The notes: a model not told the origin generated them from the letters alone. A DNA stretch of 64,000 nt from Solihabitans fulvus (GCF_008386585.1 NZ_VUOB01000019.1:1-64000), one strand, 5' to 3'. Shown: positions 8,111 to 18,097, counted from the first letter of the stretch. A program made the numbers and translations.

Positions 8111-9169
8111 GTGACAGCAGTGGACCTGGGTCTCCCGATCGTGCACAGCGCGCCCGACATGTCCGAGCGCCCGGACTCGCCGCTGCTGGTCGACCGCTTC
8201 GGCCGGGTCGCCACGGACCTCCGCGTCTCGCTCACCGACCGCTGCAATCTGCGCTGCACCTACTGCATGCCGGCCGAGGGGCTCGACTGGTTGCCGAAGT
8301 CCGAGGTGCTCAGCAACGACGAGCTGACCCGGCTGATCCGCATCGCGGTGACCCGGCTCGGCGTCACCAACATCCGCTTCACCGGCGGCGAGCCGCTGCT
8401 GCGGCGCGGGCTCGACGAGGTCATCGCGGCGACCGCCGCGCTCGACCCGAGGCCCCGGATCTCCATGACCACCAACGGAATCGGCCTGAGCCGGCGCGCC
8501 GCGTCGCTCGCCGAGGCCGGGCTGGACCGGATCAACGTCTCACTGGACACTGTGGACTCCGCCCGGTTCGAGACGATCACCAGGCGGGACCGGCTGGCCG
8601 ACGTGATCGCCGGCATGGCCGCCGCCCGCGACGCGGGCCTGAGCCCGGTCAAGGTCAACACCGTGCTGATGCGCGGCGTCAACGCGGACGAGGCCGTCGG
8701 GCTGCTGCGGTTCTGCCTCGACAACGGCTACGAGCTCCGGTTCATCGAGCAGATGCCGCTGGACGCCCAGCACGGCTGGGACCGGGGCAGCATGGTGACC
8801 GCGACCGAGATCCTCGACTCGCTGCGCACCGCCTTCCGGCTCACCTCGGAGCCGGTGGCGCGCGGCGGCGCGCCGGCCGAGCGCTGGCTGGTCGACGGCG
8901 GGCCCGCCGTCGTCGGCATCATCGCGTCGGTGACCAGGCCGTTCTGCGCCGCCTGCGACCGCACCAGGCTGACCGCCGACGGCCAGCTGCGCAACTGCCT
9001 GTTCAGCCGCACCGAGACCGACCTGCGCGCGCCGCTGCGCGCCGGGGCCGACGACGAGGCGATCGCGGACCTGTGGCGTTCCACGATGTGGGCGAAGGCG
9101 GCGGGACACGGCATCAACGACGCCGGCTTCGAACAGCCGGATCGACCCATGAGCGCTATCGGAGGTTGA
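8111..9169 (+). CDS. moaA: GTP 3',8-cyclase MoaA (radical SAM)
   Basis: A 352-aa radical-SAM enzyme that cyclises GTP in the first Moco step. The N-terminal cluster motif is CNLRCTYC within SLTDRCNLRCTYCMPAEG. The C-terminal [4Fe-4S] cysteines are in CAACDRTRLTADGQLRNC. FTGGEPLLR is the SAM-binding GGE motif. The protein ends in SAIGG; the double-glycine tail activates MoaC-coupled chemistry in the family. The GTG at 8111 fits a leaderless transcript. moaD follows after two bases. Confidence 0.96.
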   Translation: MTAVDLGLPIVHSAPDMSERPDSPLLVDRFGRVATDLRVSLTDRCNLRCTYCMPAEGLDWLPKSEVLSNDELTRLIRIAVTRLGVTNIRFTGGEPLLRRGLDEVIAATAALDPRPRISMTTNGIGLSRRAASLAEAGLDRINVSLDTVDSARFETITRRDRLADVIAGMAAARDAGLSPVKVNTVLMRGVNADEAVGLLRFCLDNGYELRFIEQMPLDAQHGWDRGSMVTATEILDSLRTAFRLTSEPVARGGAPAERWLVDGGPAVVGIIASVTRPFCAACDRTRLTADGQLRNCLFSRTETDLRAPLRAGADDEAIADLWRSTMWAKAAGHGINDAGFEQPDRPMSAIGG

Positions 9170-9171
9170 GC

Positions 9172-9426
9172 GTGGCCCGGTTGACCGTTCGCTACTTCGC
9201 CGGGGCGCGTGCCGCCGCAGGGCGGCCGGAGGAGCCGGTGGAGCTCGCCGGCGAGACCACCGTCGCGGGGGTGCTCGACGCGGTGCGTGCGCGCCACGGC
9301 GAGGGACTGGCGCGCGTGCTCACCTCGTCCAGTTTCCTGCTCGACGGCGTCGCCGTTCGGGATCGGGGTGTCGCGGTCCTGGACGGGTCTCTGCTCGACG
9401 TTCTGCCGCCGTTTGCCGGCGGCTGA
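9172..9426 (+). CDS. moaD: MoaD/ThiS-family sulfur carrier (MPT synthase small subunit)
   Basis: An 84-aa ubiquitin-fold protein starting RLTVRYFAGARAAAG and ending PPFAGG. The terminal Gly-Gly is thiocarboxylated and gives sulfur to precursor Z within molybdopterin synthase; its partner MoaE domain is in the fusion at 5429. The GTG start (9172) has GGAGG six bases upstream, inside the end of moaA, so the two genes are cotranscribed. With moaC and mog-moaE, only MoeA, MoeB-type and cofactor-maturation genes are missing from the window. Confidence 0.93.
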   Translation: MARLTVRYFAGARAAAGRPEEPVELAGETTVAGVLDAVRARHGEGLARVLTSSSFLLDGVAVRDRGVAVLDGSLLDVLPPFAGG

Positions 9427-9616
9427 GCGGTGGTCGTTTTGTGGTCCGGACCACGCCGGTTTTGCACTTCTCGGATGGACTAATCAAGCGCGACACGCGT
9501 GACCCAGGCCTCACTTAGGGTGATCTATCTCGGCAGATCTCGGGAAGAAAACGGCTTGATAACGACGCCTCTACCAGCGGAAATGGGGTCTCTAGCGGGT
9601 GATCGCAGGGTGTTGG

Positions 9617-9632
9617 TGTGACGACGATCACA
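9617..9632. promoter_or_regulatory. CRP/GlxR-type operator
   Basis: TGTGA-CGACGA-TCACA is a perfect match to the TGTGA-N6-TCACA consensus. Its centre is about 55 bases before the start inferred from TACGGT at 9668-9673. In mycobacteria the CRP protein Rv3676 controls rpfA. Confidence 0.8.
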
Positions 9633-9741
9633 GTCCAGATCGTTTGGCCTTCCCGGCTTCGGTTACGTACGGTCGCTTCTCGGTTGGCCCCGACCGACCG
9701 CGCTTGACCCGAGAGACCGTGCACCGTGCCCTGCCCAGCGG

Positions 9742-10575
<834 letters not shown>

Positions 10576-10606
10576 TCTTGCTCGGCCGTACGGCCGAGTG
10601 AACGGT

Positions 10607-10645
10607 CAGGAGCCCCACCGCAACCCCCCGGCGGTGGGGCTCCTG
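10607..10645. terminator. Strong rpf terminator
   Basis: A 15-bp perfect stem CAGGAGCCCCACCGC (10607-10621) with its complement at 10631-10645. A perfect 18-base palindrome, CTCGGCCG-TA-CGGCCGAG, at 10581-10598 just upstream forms a second hairpin. The next gene is on the opposite strand. Confidence 0.88.
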
Positions 10646-10694
10646 CTCGTCGTTCAGGACCGCCGGTCGAGGTCGGCCAGCTTTGCCCGCCGTG

Positions 10695-11018
10695 TCACGC
10701 CCGGTCGGCTGCCTCCGCCCACATCCGGACGACCTCGGTCTCGTCCGCGCCGGTCAGCTCCCAGCGGGGCTGCGGTGCCTGCGGGACGCGGTTAAGCTGG
10801 TCGGCCAGCCGTTCGGCCCGGTCGCGCACCAGCTCGGCACGCCTGGCCAGCGCGCCGGTCGAGCCGTCCCGCGCGGCGGCGAGGCGGTCGAGCAGGTCCG
10901 CCTTCAGCCGCAGCCACTCAACGTGTTCCCACGGTGACCACAGCGGCGTCGAGGACACCTCGCGCATGGTCTCGTCGATCGCGGCCGCCACGCGGTCGAT
11001 TCCGTCGGATGTGCTCAT
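10695..11018 (-). CDS. Hypothetical helical protein, 107 aa
   Basis: Starts at ATG 11018 with GGGAGG five bases upstream. The protein begins MSTSDGIDRVAAAIDETMREV, has a Trp-rich turn LWSPWEHVEWLRLK, and is mostly helical with many Arg/Ala/Glu residues. No signal peptide, membrane segment or family motif is seen. It is convergent with rpf and divergent from the phosphoesterase gene. Function unknown. Confidence 0.6.
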   Translation of the reverse strand: MSTSDGIDRVAAAIDETMREVSSTPLWSPWEHVEWLRLKADLLDRLAAARDGSTGALARRAELVRDRAERLADQLNRVPQAPQPRWELTGADETEVVRMWAEAADRA

Positions 11019-11201
11019 GGCGGGCCTCCCGGATCGCGATTGTGCGGACGCCACTGAGACGCGCCAGCACCGCCGTTTGACACGGCAAACACGCTGGATC
11101 CACCGGTTTGGCCTCACCCGTGCGGGTGGCCGAAGAGGGCAAAGCGCACGGTCGGTCTGCGCAGTCTGATCGACTTTCGAGCAGCGCGGACCTGCGTCCC
11201 C

Positions 11202-11214
11202 TATCGTCGCGGTT
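11202..11214 (+). promoter_or_regulatory. Leaderless promoter -10 of the phosphoesterase gene
   Basis: TATCGT (11202-11207), seven bases, then GTG at 11215. Confidence 0.6.
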
Positions 11215-12042
11215 GTGGAGACGGAGGAACAGGCGCCCGTAGGGGGACGGTCGCTGTACGTGGTCGGCGACGTACACGGCCACCTCGCCGAACTGGCCCG
11301 CGCGCTGCACAACGCCGGCCTGGTCGACACCGACGCCAAATGGTGTGGCGGCACGGCCGAGCTGTGGTTCCTCGGCGACTTCGTCGACCGCGGCCCCGAC
11401 GGCATCGGCGTGATCGACTTCGTGATGAGCCTGTCCGAACAGGCCGACGCGAGCGGCGGCCAGGTGCGCGCCCTGCTCGGCAACCACGAGGTGCTGATGC
11501 TGGGCATGCACCGGTTCGGCGACACCCACGTGCCCGGTGCCGGCGGTCCCCGCAGCTTCGAACGCAGCTGGCTGCTCAACGGCGGCATGGCCAGCGACCA
11601 GGACCGGCTCACCGACCGGCACGTCGAGTGGCTCACCGCGCTGCCCGTGCTCGCGCTCGTCGACGACCACCTGCTGATGCACTCCGACACCACCGCCTAC
11701 CTGGAGTGGGGCGGCACCATCGCCGAGATCAACGACGCGGTGACCGCGCTGTTCGCCGAGCCCGACCTGGCGCAGTGGTGGGAGTGCTGGCGCAAGATGA
11801 CCACCCGCTACGCCTTCCGGGGCCCGCTCGGCGTCGCCGTGGCCGACGACCTGCTCGGCGCGCTCGGCGGCAGGCAGATCGTGCACGGCCACAGCGTGAT
11901 CGCCGACCAGCTCGGCGTCCCGCCGGAGCAGGTGGACGGCCCGTTGCTGTACGCGGACGGCACGGTGCTCGCGGTGGACGCCGGCCTGTACGGCGGCGGC
12001 CCCTGCCTGGTCGTTCCGCTGCCCTGGACCGAGCGCGCGTGA
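11215..12042 (+). CDS. Calcineurin-like metallophosphoesterase
   Basis: A 275-aa cytoplasmic phosphatase with all core motifs of the PPP/ApaH-type fold: VVGDVHGH, LGDFVDRGPDG, LLGNHEV, MHSD and VHGHS near the C-terminus. These residues coordinate the two-metal centre. Family members hydrolyse phosphoproteins or dinucleoside polyphosphates; the substrate here cannot be assigned. The GTG start matches a leaderless promoter, and no Shine-Dalgarno site is seen. Confidence 0.9.
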   Translation: METEEQAPVGGRSLYVVGDVHGHLAELARALHNAGLVDTDAKWCGGTAELWFLGDFVDRGPDGIGVIDFVMSLSEQADASGGQVRALLGNHEVLMLGMHRFGDTHVPGAGGPRSFERSWLLNGGMASDQDRLTDRHVEWLTALPVLALVDDHLLMHSDTTAYLEWGGTIAEINDAVTALFAEPDLAQWWECWRKMTTRYAFRGPLGVAVADDLLGALGGRQIVHGHSVIADQLGVPPEQVDGPLLYADGTVLAVDAGLYGGGPCLVVPLPWTERA

Positions 12043-12130
12043 CGGCGGCGTGACGCCCGCTTGATGGCTCCCGGCGCCGTCGGCCAGGATAGTGACCGCC
12101 GTCACGACGTCGCCCCTCCCGGAGGTTCGG

Positions 12131-13759
12131 ATGTCCACCGTCAGCTATGCCTCGGGAACCTCGGACGTGCCGCTGCTCGGCGACACCATCGGCGACAACC
12201 TCGACCGGGCCGTTGCCGCCTACGGCGAGCGGGACGCGCTGGTCGAGTGCGCGACCGGGCGGCGCTGGACCTACCGCGAGCTGGCCGCCGAGGTGGCCGC
12301 CGTCGCCGCGGGCCTGCTCGACTCCGGGGTCGGCAAGGGCGACCGGGTCGGCATCTGGGCGCCCAACTGCGCGGAGTGGGTGTTCACGCAGTACGCGACC
12401 GCGAAGATCGGCGCGATCATGGTCAACGTGAACCCCGCCTACCGGGTGCACGAGCTGGAGTACGTGCTGGTCCAGGCCGGCATCGACACGCTGATCGCCG
12501 CGCCGGGCTTCAAGTCCTCCGACTACGCCGGGATGATCGAGCAGGTCCGGCCGGCCTGCCCGGAGCTTCGCCAGGTGGTCCTGCTCGGCAGTCCCGAGTG
12601 GATGGCGCTGGCCGACCGGGGCCGAGGGGCCGATCCCGCGCTGCTCGCGGCCGCGCAGGCCGGACTGAGCGCGGACGACCCGATCAACATCCAGTACACC
12701 TCGGGCACCACCGGCTTCCCCAAGGGCGCGACCCTGTCGCACCACAACATCCTCAACAACGGGTACTTCGTCGGCGAGCTGTGCGGCTACACCGAGGCCG
12801 ACCGCGTCGCCGTGCCGGTGCCGATGTACCACTGCTTCGGGATGGTGATGGGCAACCTGGCGTGCACGAGCCACGGCGCGTGCATCGTGCTGCCGGCCCC
12901 GTCCTTCGAGCCGGGCGCGACGCTGCGCGCGGTCAGCGAGGAGCGCTGCACGTCCCTGTACGGCGTGCCGACCATGTTCATCGCCGAGCTGTCCGAGCCG
13001 GACTTCGACTCGCACGACCTGTCCTCGCTGCGGACCGGCATCATGGCGGGCTCGCCGTGCCCGGTCGAGGTGATGAAGCAGGTCATCGACCGGATGGGGA
13101 TGGCGGAGGTGTCCATCTGCTACGGCATGACGGAGACCTCGCCGGTGTCCACCCAGACCAGGACGGACGACTCCGTGGCACGCAGGGTGTCCACGGTCGG
13201 CAGGGTCGGCCCGCACCTCGAGGTCAAGATCGTCGACCCGGCCACCGGCGGGACCGTGCCGAGGGGAGTCGCTGGCGAGCTGTGCACCAGGGGCTACTCG
13301 GTGATGCTCGGCTACTGGGCCCAGCCCGAGGCCACCGCCGAGGCGATCGACGCGGCGCGGTGGATGCACACCGGGGACCTCGCGGTGATGGACGACGACG
13401 GGTACGTGAACATCACCGGCCGGATCAAGGACATGGTGATCAGGGGCGGCGAGAACATCTATCCGAGGGAGATCGAGGAGTTCCTGTACACCCACCCGGA
13501 CATCGTGGACGCGCAGGTGATCGGCGTGCCGGACGCGAAGTACGGCGAGGAGCTGATGGCGTGGGTGCGGATGCGTCCCGGCGCGGAGCCGATCACGGTC
13601 GAGGCGCTGCGCGAGTTCTGCGTCGGAAAGCTCGCGCACTACAAGGTGCCGCGCTACGTGCGGGTGGTCGAGGAGTTCCCGATGACGGTCACCGGCAAGG
13701 TCCGCAAGGTGGAGATGCGCGCGCAGGCCGTCGAGTTGCTCGGGCTGGACACGCCCTAG
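12131..13759 (+). CDS. Acyl-CoA synthetase (FadD/ACSF2-type, AMP-binding)
   Basis: A 542-aa ligase that activates a fatty or other carboxylic acid through an acyl-adenylate to the CoA thioester. Motifs: [12 protein letters not shown] (P-loop), [24 protein letters not shown] (hinge) and TGKVRK with the catalytic Lys near the C-terminus. ATG 12131 is five bases after GGAGG; an in-frame GTG at 12092 lies too close to a GATAGT hexamer (12088-12093). The sequence is most like the medium-chain ACSF2/FadD35 group, which is a family-level guess. Its stop is one base from the convergent YccF gene. Confidence 0.92.
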   Translation: MSTVSYASGTSDVPLLGDTIGDNLDRAVAAYGERDALVECATGRRWTYRELAAEVAAVAAGLLDSGVGKGDRVGIWAPNCAEWVFTQYATAKIGAIMVNVNPAYRVHELEYVLVQAGIDTLIAAPGFKSSDYAGMIEQVRPACPELRQVVLLGSPEWMALADRGRGADPALLAAAQAGLSADDPINIQYTSGTTGFPKGATLSHHNILNNGYFVGELCGYTEADRVAVPVPMYHCFGMVMGNLACTSHGACIVLPAPSFEPGATLRAVSEERCTSLYGVPTMFIAELSEPDFDSHDLSSLRTGIMAGSPCPVEVMKQVIDRMGMAEVSICYGMTETSPVSTQTRTDDSVARRVSTVGRVGPHLEVKIVDPATGGTVPRGVAGELCTRGYSVMLGYWAQPEATAEAIDAARWMHTGDLAVMDDDGYVNITGRIKDMVIRGGENIYPREIEEFLYTHPDIVDAQVIGVPDAKYGEELMAWVRMRPGAEPITVEALREFCVGKLAHYKVPRYVRVVEEFPMTVTGKVRKVEMRAQAVELLGLDTP

Positions 13760-13760
13760 T

Positions 13761-14135
13761 TCAGTCGACCGGCACGATCACGGTGCCCAGCGGCATGAGC
13801 GACACCGGGATGAGCTTGAAGTTGGCCAGCCCCAACGGGATCCCGATGATCGTGATGCACAGCGCGGCACCCGTGACGACGTGGCCGATCGCCAGCCAGA
13901 TGCCGGCGACCAGGATCCAGACGATGTTGCCGATCAGCGAGGGCGCGCCTGCGCTCGGCCGGTCGACGATGCGCCGCCCGAACGGCCACAGCGCGAAGCT
14001 CGCGATGCGGAAGGACGCGAGCCCGAAGGGAATCGTGACGATCAGGACGCAGCAGATGACGCCGGCCAGCACGTAGCCGAGCGCCATCCAGAAACCGCAC
14101 AGCACCAGCCAGATCAGGTTCAGGATCAGCCGCAT
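13761..14135 (-). CDS. YccF-family inner-membrane protein
   Basis: A 124-aa protein with two tandem YccF domains: LILNLIWLVLCGFWMALGY with TIPFGLASFRIASFALWPFG, then IGNIVWILVAGIWLAIGH with IIGIPLGLANFKLIPVSLMP. Each half contributes two membrane segments. Function is unknown in all bacteria. ATG 14135 lies six bases after a CAGGAT hexamer, fitting a leaderless transcript. It converges on the acyl-CoA synthetase gene with no room for a terminator. Confidence 0.9.
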   Translation of the reverse strand: MRLILNLIWLVLCGFWMALGYVLAGVICCVLIVTIPFGLASFRIASFALWPFGRRIVDRPSAGAPSLIGNIVWILVAGIWLAIGHVVTGAALCITIIGIPLGLANFKLIPVSLMPLGTVIVPVD

Positions 14136-14229
14136 GCCCCCATCCTGCCGCGCGTTCGGCCGTTCCGGCTCGCCGAACCGGTGGAGTTCAGGGATAAACC
14201 AGGGTCACGTTCGATCGAGGCCCCGCTGG

Positions 14230-15468
14230 TCAGGCGAACACCAGCACCAGGTTGAGCGCGACGACGGCCGCCGCGACGACCCCGGCGAACACCGTGGTCA
14301 GCGTCCCGTTGACGGCCGCGCCCATCACCCTGCGGCGCGCGGTCAGCCAGACCAACGGCACCAGGGCGAACGGGATCCCGAACGACAGCACCACCTGCGA
14401 CAGCACCAGCGCCCGCGTCGGGTCCACGCCCGCGGCGAGCACCCCGATGGCCGGCACCAGCGTGACCACCCGCCGCACCAGCAGCGGCACCCTGATCCGG
14501 AGCAGGCCGTCCAGCACCACCGCGCCCGAGTAGCAGCCGACGGCCGTCGAGGCGAGGCCGGAGGCCAGCAGCGCCACGGCGAACAGCAGCGCAACGCCCT
14601 GGCCGAGGTGGTCGCCGATCGCCGCGTGCGCGCCCTCCAGCGTGTCCGCCGAGGACGTGCCGCGCAGCGCGGTCGCCGCGACCAACAGCATGGCCAGGTT
14701 CACCGCGCCGGCGAACAGCATCGCCATGCCGACGTCGACCCTGGTCGCCGCGAGCAGCCTGTCGCGCGCCGCGCCGGAGCCGAGCCGCCCGTGCCGGTCG
14801 CGGGCCAGCGCGGAGTGCACGTAGACGGCGTGCGGCATGACGGTCGCGCCGAGGATCCCGGCGGCCAGCAGCACGCTGTCGCCGTCGGCGAAGCGCGGCA
14901 CCAGCCCGGCCGCGGTGGCCGCCGGATCGGGCGCGGACACGAACAGGCCGGCGGCGAAGCCGATCGCCACGACGACCAGCATGATGGTCACGGCCCGCTC
15001 GAACGGCCGCTGCCCGCTGCGGTTCTGCACCAGCAGCAGCGCCGTGGAGGCCACCCCGGTGATCGCGCCGCCGAGCACCAGCGGCAGGTGGAACAGGATG
15101 TGCAGCGCGATCGCGCCGCCGAGCACCTCGGCCAGGTCGGTCGCCATCGCGACCACCTCGGCCTGCAACCAGTAGGCGAGCCTGCCGACGCGCGGCATCC
15201 GGTCCCGCAGCGCCTCTGGCAGCGATAACCCGGTGACCAGCCCCAGTTTCGCGGACAGGTACTGGACGAGACCCGCCATCGCGTTCGCCCCGACGATCAC
15301 CCAGACCAGCAGGTAGCCGTAGCGCGCGCCCGCCGCCGTGTTGGTGGCCACGTTGCCGGGGTCGACGTAGGCGACGGCCGCCACGAAGGCCGGGCCGAGC
15401 AGTGCCGCGCCTGCCCGAAGCCGCGCGGCCGCCGGTCGGAGTGCTTGGACGGCCTGCGTGATGGTCAC
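14230..15468 (-). CDS. mntH: Nramp-family Mn2+/Fe2+ transporter
   Basis: A 412-aa membrane protein with about 11 helices. Helix 1 carries the metal-binding DPGNVATNTAAGARYGY motif and helix 6 carries GATVMPHAVYVHSAL (Met-Pro-His). It imports divalent manganese or iron with protons. GTG 15468 is chosen because GGGGGGAG lies about eight bases upstream; TTG 15471 is in frame. It follows the R2lox gene on the same strand after 95 bases, so it may supply manganese to that Mn/Fe enzyme (inference). Direct repeats in its promoter suggest metal-dependent regulation. Confidence 0.92.
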   Translation of the reverse strand: MTITQAVQALRPAAARLRAGAALLGPAFVAAVAYVDPGNVATNTAAGARYGYLLVWVIVGANAMAGLVQYLSAKLGLVTGLSLPEALRDRMPRVGRLAYWLQAEVVAMATDLAEVLGGAIALHILFHLPLVLGGAITGVASTALLLVQNRSGQRPFERAVTIMLVVVAIGFAAGLFVSAPDPAATAAGLVPRFADGDSVLLAAGILGATVMPHAVYVHSALARDRHGRLGSGAARDRLLAATRVDVGMAMLFAGAVNLAMLLVAATALRGTSSADTLEGAHAAIGDHLGQGVALLFAVALLASGLASTAVGCYSGAVVLDGLLRIRVPLLVRRVVTLVPAIGVLAAGVDPTRALVLSQVVLSFGIPFALVPLVWLTARRRVMGAAVNGTLTTVFAGVVAAAVVALNLVLVFA

Positions 15469-15493
15469 CAAAGCAGCTCCCCCCGGTTGCTCC

Positions 15494-15512
15494 TTACCTG
15501 CAAATTACCTGC
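15494..15512. promoter_or_regulatory. Direct-repeat operator candidate upstream of mntH
   Basis: TTACCTGC occurs at 15494-15501 and 15505-15512, 11 bases apart, about one helical turn, in the short gap before the Nramp gene. The second copy runs into GGTAGGT, giving partial dyad symmetry. The regulator is not identified. Confidence 0.4.
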
Positions 15513-15563
15513 GGTAGGTCGAGGGGTGAATGCGCCGGTCGGGTGCTGGGTGATCGCCCAGCG

Positions 15564-16520
15564 TTACCGGATGATCGCGGCCAGTGCGGCGTCGTCCTCC
15601 GCGCCGAAGTCGTCCTCCAGCTGTTCCGGCGAGTAGTCCAGGTCGATCTGCTCGACCGGAACGCCCCGCGCGGACTCGATCGCGCCGAGCCTGCGCTGCG
15701 CCCGCGACGCCGCGTAGTCGATGAACTCCTGCATGTCCAGGTCGTAGGGCATCTCGTCGAACTGGTCGTAGACCCACTGGATCGCGCTCAGCGCGCTGGG
15801 CAGCAGCTCGGCCATCCGCTGCTGGACGATCGCCCAGTTGCGGTCGTCGGCGGCGACGTGCCTGCGGCAGGTGAACGTGCCCCACGCCATGTGCCGGCGC
15901 TCGTCGTCGCCGATGCGCTTCACCAGTTCCTGCATGCCGGGCAGGATGTTCTCGGTCGCGCACACCTTGTTCCACGCGTGGTAGCCGGTGAGCGCGAGCG
16001 TGCCCTCGACGACGTGGTTGTAGGTGACGCTCGCCCTGATCTGGTTCGCCGGGCTCGGGTCGGATTCCAAGGCGCGCAACGACTCCGGCAGCGCCTCGTA
16101 GAAGATCTCCCGGTATCCAGGGTTGTTCGCGACGAAGGGATGCAGGTCGTCGGTCAGCCCGACGGCGTCCAGCCAGCGGCGGAACACCTCGGTGTGCTTG
16201 GCCTCCTCGAAGCAGAACTGGGTGAGGTACATCTCGTCGCCGAAGCGCCCCTCGGCCGACATCGCCCGCATGAACGGCTGGATGTCCTCGGTGACTGCCT
16301 CCTCCCCGGCGATGAACATCGCGCACAGGTAGGTGGAGCTGCGGCGCTGTTCGTCGGTCAGCGTCTGCCAGTCCTCGGCGTCCACGGTGAAGTCGATGTC
16401 CGCGGGGTTCCAGAACCTGGCGTTGCCCTTGGTGAACAGGCGCAGCGGGAACGCGTCCCAGTTCAACCCGCCTCGGCGCAGGGATTGGAAGCCGGCTCGG
16501 CGTGCCTCCGTCGTGGTCAC
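15564..16520 (-). CDS. R2-like ligand-binding oxidase (R2lox), Mn/Fe cofactor
   Basis: A 318-aa ferritin-like oxidase homologous to Rv0233, not a class I ribonucleotide reductase subunit. By alignment to Rv0233 the metal ligands are Glu73 (GEEAVTED), Glu106 and His109 (FEEAKH), Glu172 (VVEG), Glu207 and His210 (DDERRH). The Val76-Tyr167 pair that forms the ether crosslink is also present. R2lox binds a long-chain fatty-acid-like ligand and performs two-electron oxidation; its physiological substrate is unknown. The GTG start overlaps the TetR stop by four bases (GTGA), as in the Rv0232-Rv0233 pair. Confidence 0.95.
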   Translation of the reverse strand: MTTTEARRAGFQSLRRGGLNWDAFPLRLFTKGNARFWNPADIDFTVDAEDWQTLTDEQRRSSTYLCAMFIAGEEAVTEDIQPFMRAMSAEGRFGDEMYLTQFCFEEAKHTEVFRRWLDAVGLTDDLHPFVANNPGYREIFYEALPESLRALESDPSPANQIRASVTYNHVVEGTLALTGYHAWNKVCATENILPGMQELVKRIGDDERRHMAWGTFTCRRHVAADDRNWAIVQQRMAELLPSALSAIQWVYDQFDEMPYDLDMQEFIDYAASRAQRRLGAIESARGVPVEQIDLDYSPEQLEDDFGAEDDAALAAIIR

Positions 16521-17137
16521 GACTGCTCCTTCGCTGGTGTGTCAGGTGGTTGCTGGCCCCGCAGCGCCGCGCTGATCACCGCGACGACCGCGTCGGCGGC
16601 CTCCTCGCGCGTGCCGGTCGGCATCAGCAGGTGGCTCAGCGCCAGCCGAACGGACGCCTCGGCGAGCAGCTCGACCTGCTCCTCGGGGAGTTCCGCGCAG
16701 TGCTCGCGCAGGTGGTGGCTCAGCACCTGTGCCGCGGACAGCAGCACGGGCTGGCCCCTGGTGGTCAGGAACGGCAGCAGGTCCTCGGCGTCGGTTCCGG
16801 TCAGCACCGAGTTGATCAGCCGGTCTTCGGCCGCGTGTTCGAGGGTGAACAGGGTGGCCGCGCGCATGCCCTGCAACGGATCGGCGGCGGCGCCGAGCCG
16901 CAGCTCGACACCGTCGAGGAACTCGGCGGTCCGTTGCAGGGTGATCGCCTGCACGAGGGACTCCTTGTTGCCGAACTCGTTGTAGACGGTCTGCCGGCTC
17001 ACCCCCGCCGCGGCGGCGACCTCGCCCATGCGCAGGCCGTGGAAGCCGTGCGCGGCCAGCAGTTCCGCGGCGGCGTCGAGCAGCTCCTCGCGCAGGGAGG
17101 CCCTGGCGCGCTCGGAGAACGGCGTGATGTGGCCCAC
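16517..17137 (-). CDS. TetR-family regulator coupled to R2lox (Rv0232-like)
   Basis: A 206-aa regulator. The helix-turn-helix is near residues 30-60 ([20 protein letters not shown]). The ligand domain is unassigned. Translational coupling to R2lox indicates one operon, and the M. tuberculosis pair Rv0232-Rv0233 has the same layout. GTG 17137 lies seven bases after TAAAGC on the minus strand, so it may be leaderless. It is divergent from the HAD gene, with inverted TGTAAAG arms in between. Confidence 0.9.
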   Translation of the reverse strand: MGHITPFSERARASLREELLDAAAELLAAHGFHGLRMGEVAAAAGVSRQTVYNEFGNKESLVQAITLQRTAEFLDGVELRLGAAADPLQGMRAATLFTLEHAAEDRLINSVLTGTDAEDLLPFLTTRGQPVLLSAAQVLSHHLREHCAELPEEQVELLAEASVRLALSHLLMPTGTREEAADAVVAVISAALRGQQPPDTPAKEQS

Positions 17138-17145
17138 ACCGCGAG

Positions 17146-17202
17146 CTTTACATACTTGGGCTCGATGTCAAGCATCTGGACGAGACCGAAAAAACTGTAA
17201 AG
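17146..17202. promoter_or_regulatory. Divergent promoter region with mirrored TGTAAAG arms
   Basis: CTTTACA (17146-17152) and TGTAAAG (17196-17202) form a wide inverted repeat 57 bases across. Each arm contains the TAAAG part of a -10-like hexamer, one per direction. The spacer is AT-richer than its surroundings and includes a run of six A. Either symmetric promoters or a TetR operator would explain it. Confidence 0.45.
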
Positions 17203-17219
17203 TGACGTATGGTGCCGAC

Positions 17220-17906
17220 GTGCCGTTGACCGTCGGATTCGACCTGGACATGACGCTCATCGACCCCCGAGCGGGCATGGCGCGCGTGATGAACACGCTC
17301 GCCGCCGAGACGGGCCTACCGCTGGACGGCGAGCACTTCGCCGCGAACCTCGGGCCGCCGCTGGACGGCTCGTTCCGCGATTTCGGCGTCGTCGAGGAGC
17401 GGATTCCCGAGCTGGTCGCCCGGTTTCGCGCGCTGTACCCCGACATCGTGGTGCCGGCCACGCTCGCGCTGCCCGGCGCGACCGACGCCCTTGCCGCCGT
17501 GCGCGAACTCGGCGGCAGGACCATGGTCGTGACCGGCAAGTACCGCGCCAACGCGGCCCTGCACCTGGACGCCTTCGGCTGGCAGGTGGACGAGCTGTTC
17601 GGCGGGCTGTGGGCGGCCGGCAAGGCGGAGGTGCTGACGCGGCACGGCGCCGCGGTCTACGTCGGCGACCACGTCGGGGACGTGCTCGGCGCGCAGGCCG
17701 CCGACGCCGTGTCCGTCGGCGTGCTGACCGGGCCGTGCAGCGAACGGCAGCTCACCGAGGCCGGGGCCGACATCGTGCTGACGGACCTCACCGGATTCCC
17801 GAAGTGGTTGCGCGCCAATGCCGAGCGCCTCGCCGACCGTCGTGCCGAGCGCCTCGCGGAGGTAAGTGGCGTCAGCGACGCTGGCGGGCCTGCCGTATCG
17901 CGCTGA
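17220..17906 (+). CDS. HAD-superfamily phosphatase (phosphoglycolate phosphatase-like)
   Basis: A 228-aa hydrolase. Motif I is GFDLDMTLIDP with the nucleophilic Asp, motif II VVTGKY, motif III a Lys in AAGKAEVL, and motif IV YVGDHVGDVLGAQ. The first acidic motif reads DLDMT rather than DxDGT, so one usual glycine is Met. The start is taken as GTG 17220, 16 bases after TAAAGT; no Shine-Dalgarno site is visible. The 3' end overlaps the opposite-strand membrane protein gene by 35 bases. Confidence 0.8.
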   Translation: MPLTVGFDLDMTLIDPRAGMARVMNTLAAETGLPLDGEHFAANLGPPLDGSFRDFGVVEERIPELVARFRALYPDIVVPATLALPGATDALAAVRELGGRTMVVTGKYRANAALHLDAFGWQVDELFGGLWAAGKAEVLTRHGAAVYVGDHVGDVLGAQAADAVSVGVLTGPCSERQLTEAGADIVLTDLTGFPKWLRANAERLADRRAERLAEVSGVSDAGGPAVSR

Positions 17907-18084
17907 ACAGACCCAGCGCCATGCCGGCCGGGATGAGCACGCCGGCCGCCAGGTTCAGCCACAGCGGCAGGTCGTGTCGGCCGAGCGCGAACATCGCGAA
18001 GATGGCGATCACGGCGAGCAGGCCGAGCGCGAACAACACCATGGCGACGGCCATGAGCTTGGGCGTTTGTGCTGCTCCGGTCAT
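17872..18084 (-). CDS. Small two-helix membrane protein near cspB (Rv0870c position)
   Basis: A 70-aa protein: a short polar start, then hydrophobic helices around MAVAMVLFALGLLAVIAIF and WLNLAAGVLIPAGMALGLF, and a basic tail RQARQRR. ATG 18084 lies exactly seven bases after TACACT on the minus strand, so the transcript is probably leaderless. It holds the place of Rv0870c, an integral membrane protein divergent from cspB. No function is known. Confidence 0.75.
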   Translation of the reverse strand: MTGAAQTPKLMAVAMVLFALGLLAVIAIFAMFALGRHDLPLWLNLAAGVLIPAGMALGLFSAIRQARQRR

Positions 18085-18097
18085 GGTTGGGAGTGTA
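18085..18097 (-). promoter_or_regulatory. Leaderless promoter -10 of the small membrane protein
   Basis: TACACT on the minus strand (18097-18092), seven bases before the ATG. Confidence 0.6.

Noticed and set aside
8545..8557. GGACACTGTGGAC in moaA as a sixth copy of the iterated element
   Set aside because: The arms are direct (GGAC/GGAC) rather than inverted, so it does not fit the element definition.
12092..12130. GTG 12092 as start of the acyl-CoA synthetase
   Set aside because: ATG 12131 has GGAGG at good spacing, and GTG 12092 falls at the edge of the probable -10.
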